Assembly: GCA_964020085.1 (NCBI GenBank)
Contig: OZ026596.1
Location: 15,767,795 to 15,831,794 of the forward strand
Length of the DNA stretch: 64,000 nucleotides
DNA from: Micromussa lordhowensis
Lineage: Eukaryota > Cnidaria > Anthozoa > Scleractinia > Lobophylliidae
Direction: 5' to 3'
The translations under genes and the position numbers were made by a program. Under the pieces are notes generated by a model, which was not told the origin of the DNA, did not search any database, and saw nothing but the letters and a program-made list of their open reading frames with translations. Of this stretch, positions 63,901 through 64,000 are shown one piece after another (position 1 is the stretch's first letter; the number at the start of each line of letters is the position of its first letter).

Positions 63901-64000
63901 TACTAATCGACTTTTCGGCTCCCTTCTACTAATCGACTTTTCGGCTCCCTTCTTCTAATTAACTTTTCGGCTCCCTTCTACTAATCGACTTTTCAGCTCT
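57993..64000 (+). repeat. Family IV copy C6, cut by the window end
   Basis: This is the sister of C4. The offset is 18,206 bp at CATTACGG (39885 and 58091). It falls to 17,920 bp after an 11-monomer loss at about 58.13 kb, and to 17,738 bp after a 7-monomer loss at about 60.9 kb. The second loss removes the units with CATTACGG and GTCGAC. 34-bp units are at 59592, 62511 and 63429; 25-bp units at 58928 and 61847. It shares with C4 the 260-bp deletion (around 59.9 kb) and the 918-bp duplication. Confidence 0.87.
62021..63856 (+). repeat. 918-bp tandem duplication inherited in C6
   Basis: Copies at about 62021-62938 and 62939-63856, with GGCTTCC at 62947 and 34-bp units at 62511 and 63429. Both sit 17,738 bp from their C4 counterparts. 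The first copy has a private AACTTTTCGG unit near 62150 where C4 has GACTTTTCGG. The duplicated pair was therefore copied as one piece. Confidence 0.88.

Larger units (their letters stand above)
1..64000 (+). repeat. 26-bp satellite array filling the whole window
   Basis: The window consists of about 2,460 head-to-tail copies of a 26-bp unit: GACTTTTCGG, CTCCCTTC, TACTAATC. All copies I read are in this orientation; no inverted stretch was seen. The consensus has 12 G/C of 26 (46%), but the strands are very unequal: 9 C against 3 G and 10 T against 4 A, so 19 of 26 bases are pyrimidines. There are two CpGs per unit, in TTCGG and across the unit joint in TCGA. Common variants replace GAC with GTC, AAC or GAT, CGGCTCCC with TGGGTAAC, CGGCTAAC or CGCCGCCC, and CTAC with CTTC or CAAC. 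Each unit has TAA on the plus strand and TAG on the minus strand, so no frame stays open. I see no transposon, gene or unique DNA. Chromosomal position and species cannot be told from the window. Confidence 0.98.

Noticed and set aside
1..64000. Protein-coding repeat (for example a repetitive secreted or structural protein)
   Set aside because: Each unit contains TAA on the plus strand and TAG on the minus strand, and because 26 is not a multiple of 3 all three frames are hit within about 78 bp. Variants remove single stops but not long runs of them.
1..64000. CRISPR array or plasmid iterons
   Set aside because: A 26-bp direct repeat suggests this at first, but there are no spacers, the units are contiguous and mutate along their whole length, and no cas or rep gene is present.
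1..64000. Telomeric repeats
   Set aside because: The unit is 26 bp with no TTAGG/TTAGGG-like core on either strand, and the array has multi-kb higher-order structure. Position near a telomere is still possible but not shown.
1..64000. Pol III terminators or promoters from the TTTT in each unit
   Set aside because: T4 appears in every unit simply as part of the repeat. I see no A/B box pair or other promoter that would give it a context.
12551..64000. Whole multi-kb structure as an assembly artefact (collapsed or repeated contig pieces)
   Set aside because: Copies carry private substitutions and private whole-monomer indels (C1 +78/-26, C3 -104, C4 -260, C6 -286/-182), which a simple duplicated-contig error would not create. 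Exact copy number still depends on read support, which I cannot see.

Overview
This window is one uninterrupted tandem-repeat (satellite) array. I find no gene, RNA gene, transposon or unique sequence in the 64 kb. The basic unit is 26 bp and repeats about 2,460 times, always in the same orientation. In pieces, the consensus unit reads GACTTTTCGG, then CTCCCTTC, then TACTAATC. Every unit carries in-frame stops and 26 is not a multiple of 3, so neither strand can hold a long reading frame. This size and layering point to a eukaryotic genome, probably a heterochromatic block (pericentromeric, subtelomeric or interstitial). Nothing here identifies the species, and I do not recognise the monomer as a named satellite.

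The array is built in layers, with positions set by rare variant units. These are a 34-bp unit (8-bp insertion, 35 copies), a 25-bp unit (1-bp loss, 20 copies), a GGCTCTTTT unit, a GGATCC unit and a GTCGAC unit. Region by region: 1-884 is the most heterogeneous part and holds the only 29-bp units. 885-4940 is a 2,104-bp tandem duplication. 4941-6894 is a short-range mosaic. 6895-8002 is a 554-bp tandem duplication. 7449-12550 is built from units offset by about 2.88 kb (called family III here). 12551-35280 is three copies of a 7.6-kb higher-order repeat (family IV: C1 7,646 bp, C2 7,594 bp, C3 7,490 bp), each containing two 3.4-kb subrepeats plus a tail of family III origin. From 35281 an 18,310-bp super-unit follows: a III block (35281-39786), IV copy C4 (39787-47559), a III fragment (47560-49019) and IV copy C5 (49020-53590). 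A second super-unit copy starts at 53591 (III block 53591-57992, IV copy C6 from 57993) and runs off the window end.

Every copy-to-copy distance I measured equals 26n + 8a - c, where a and c count the 34-bp and 25-bp units spanned (plus 3 for each 29-bp unit in the first 312 bp). All insertions and deletions I traced are therefore whole monomers, as expected from in-register unequal exchange. Nested duplications give an order of events: the 918-bp duplication in C4 was carried into C6, while the 554-bp and 494-bp duplications and a 78-bp duplication at 38.0 kb are private to one copy.

Coordinates of repeat boundaries are eye-made and good to about one monomer unless a landmark is given. No alignment or database search was run.
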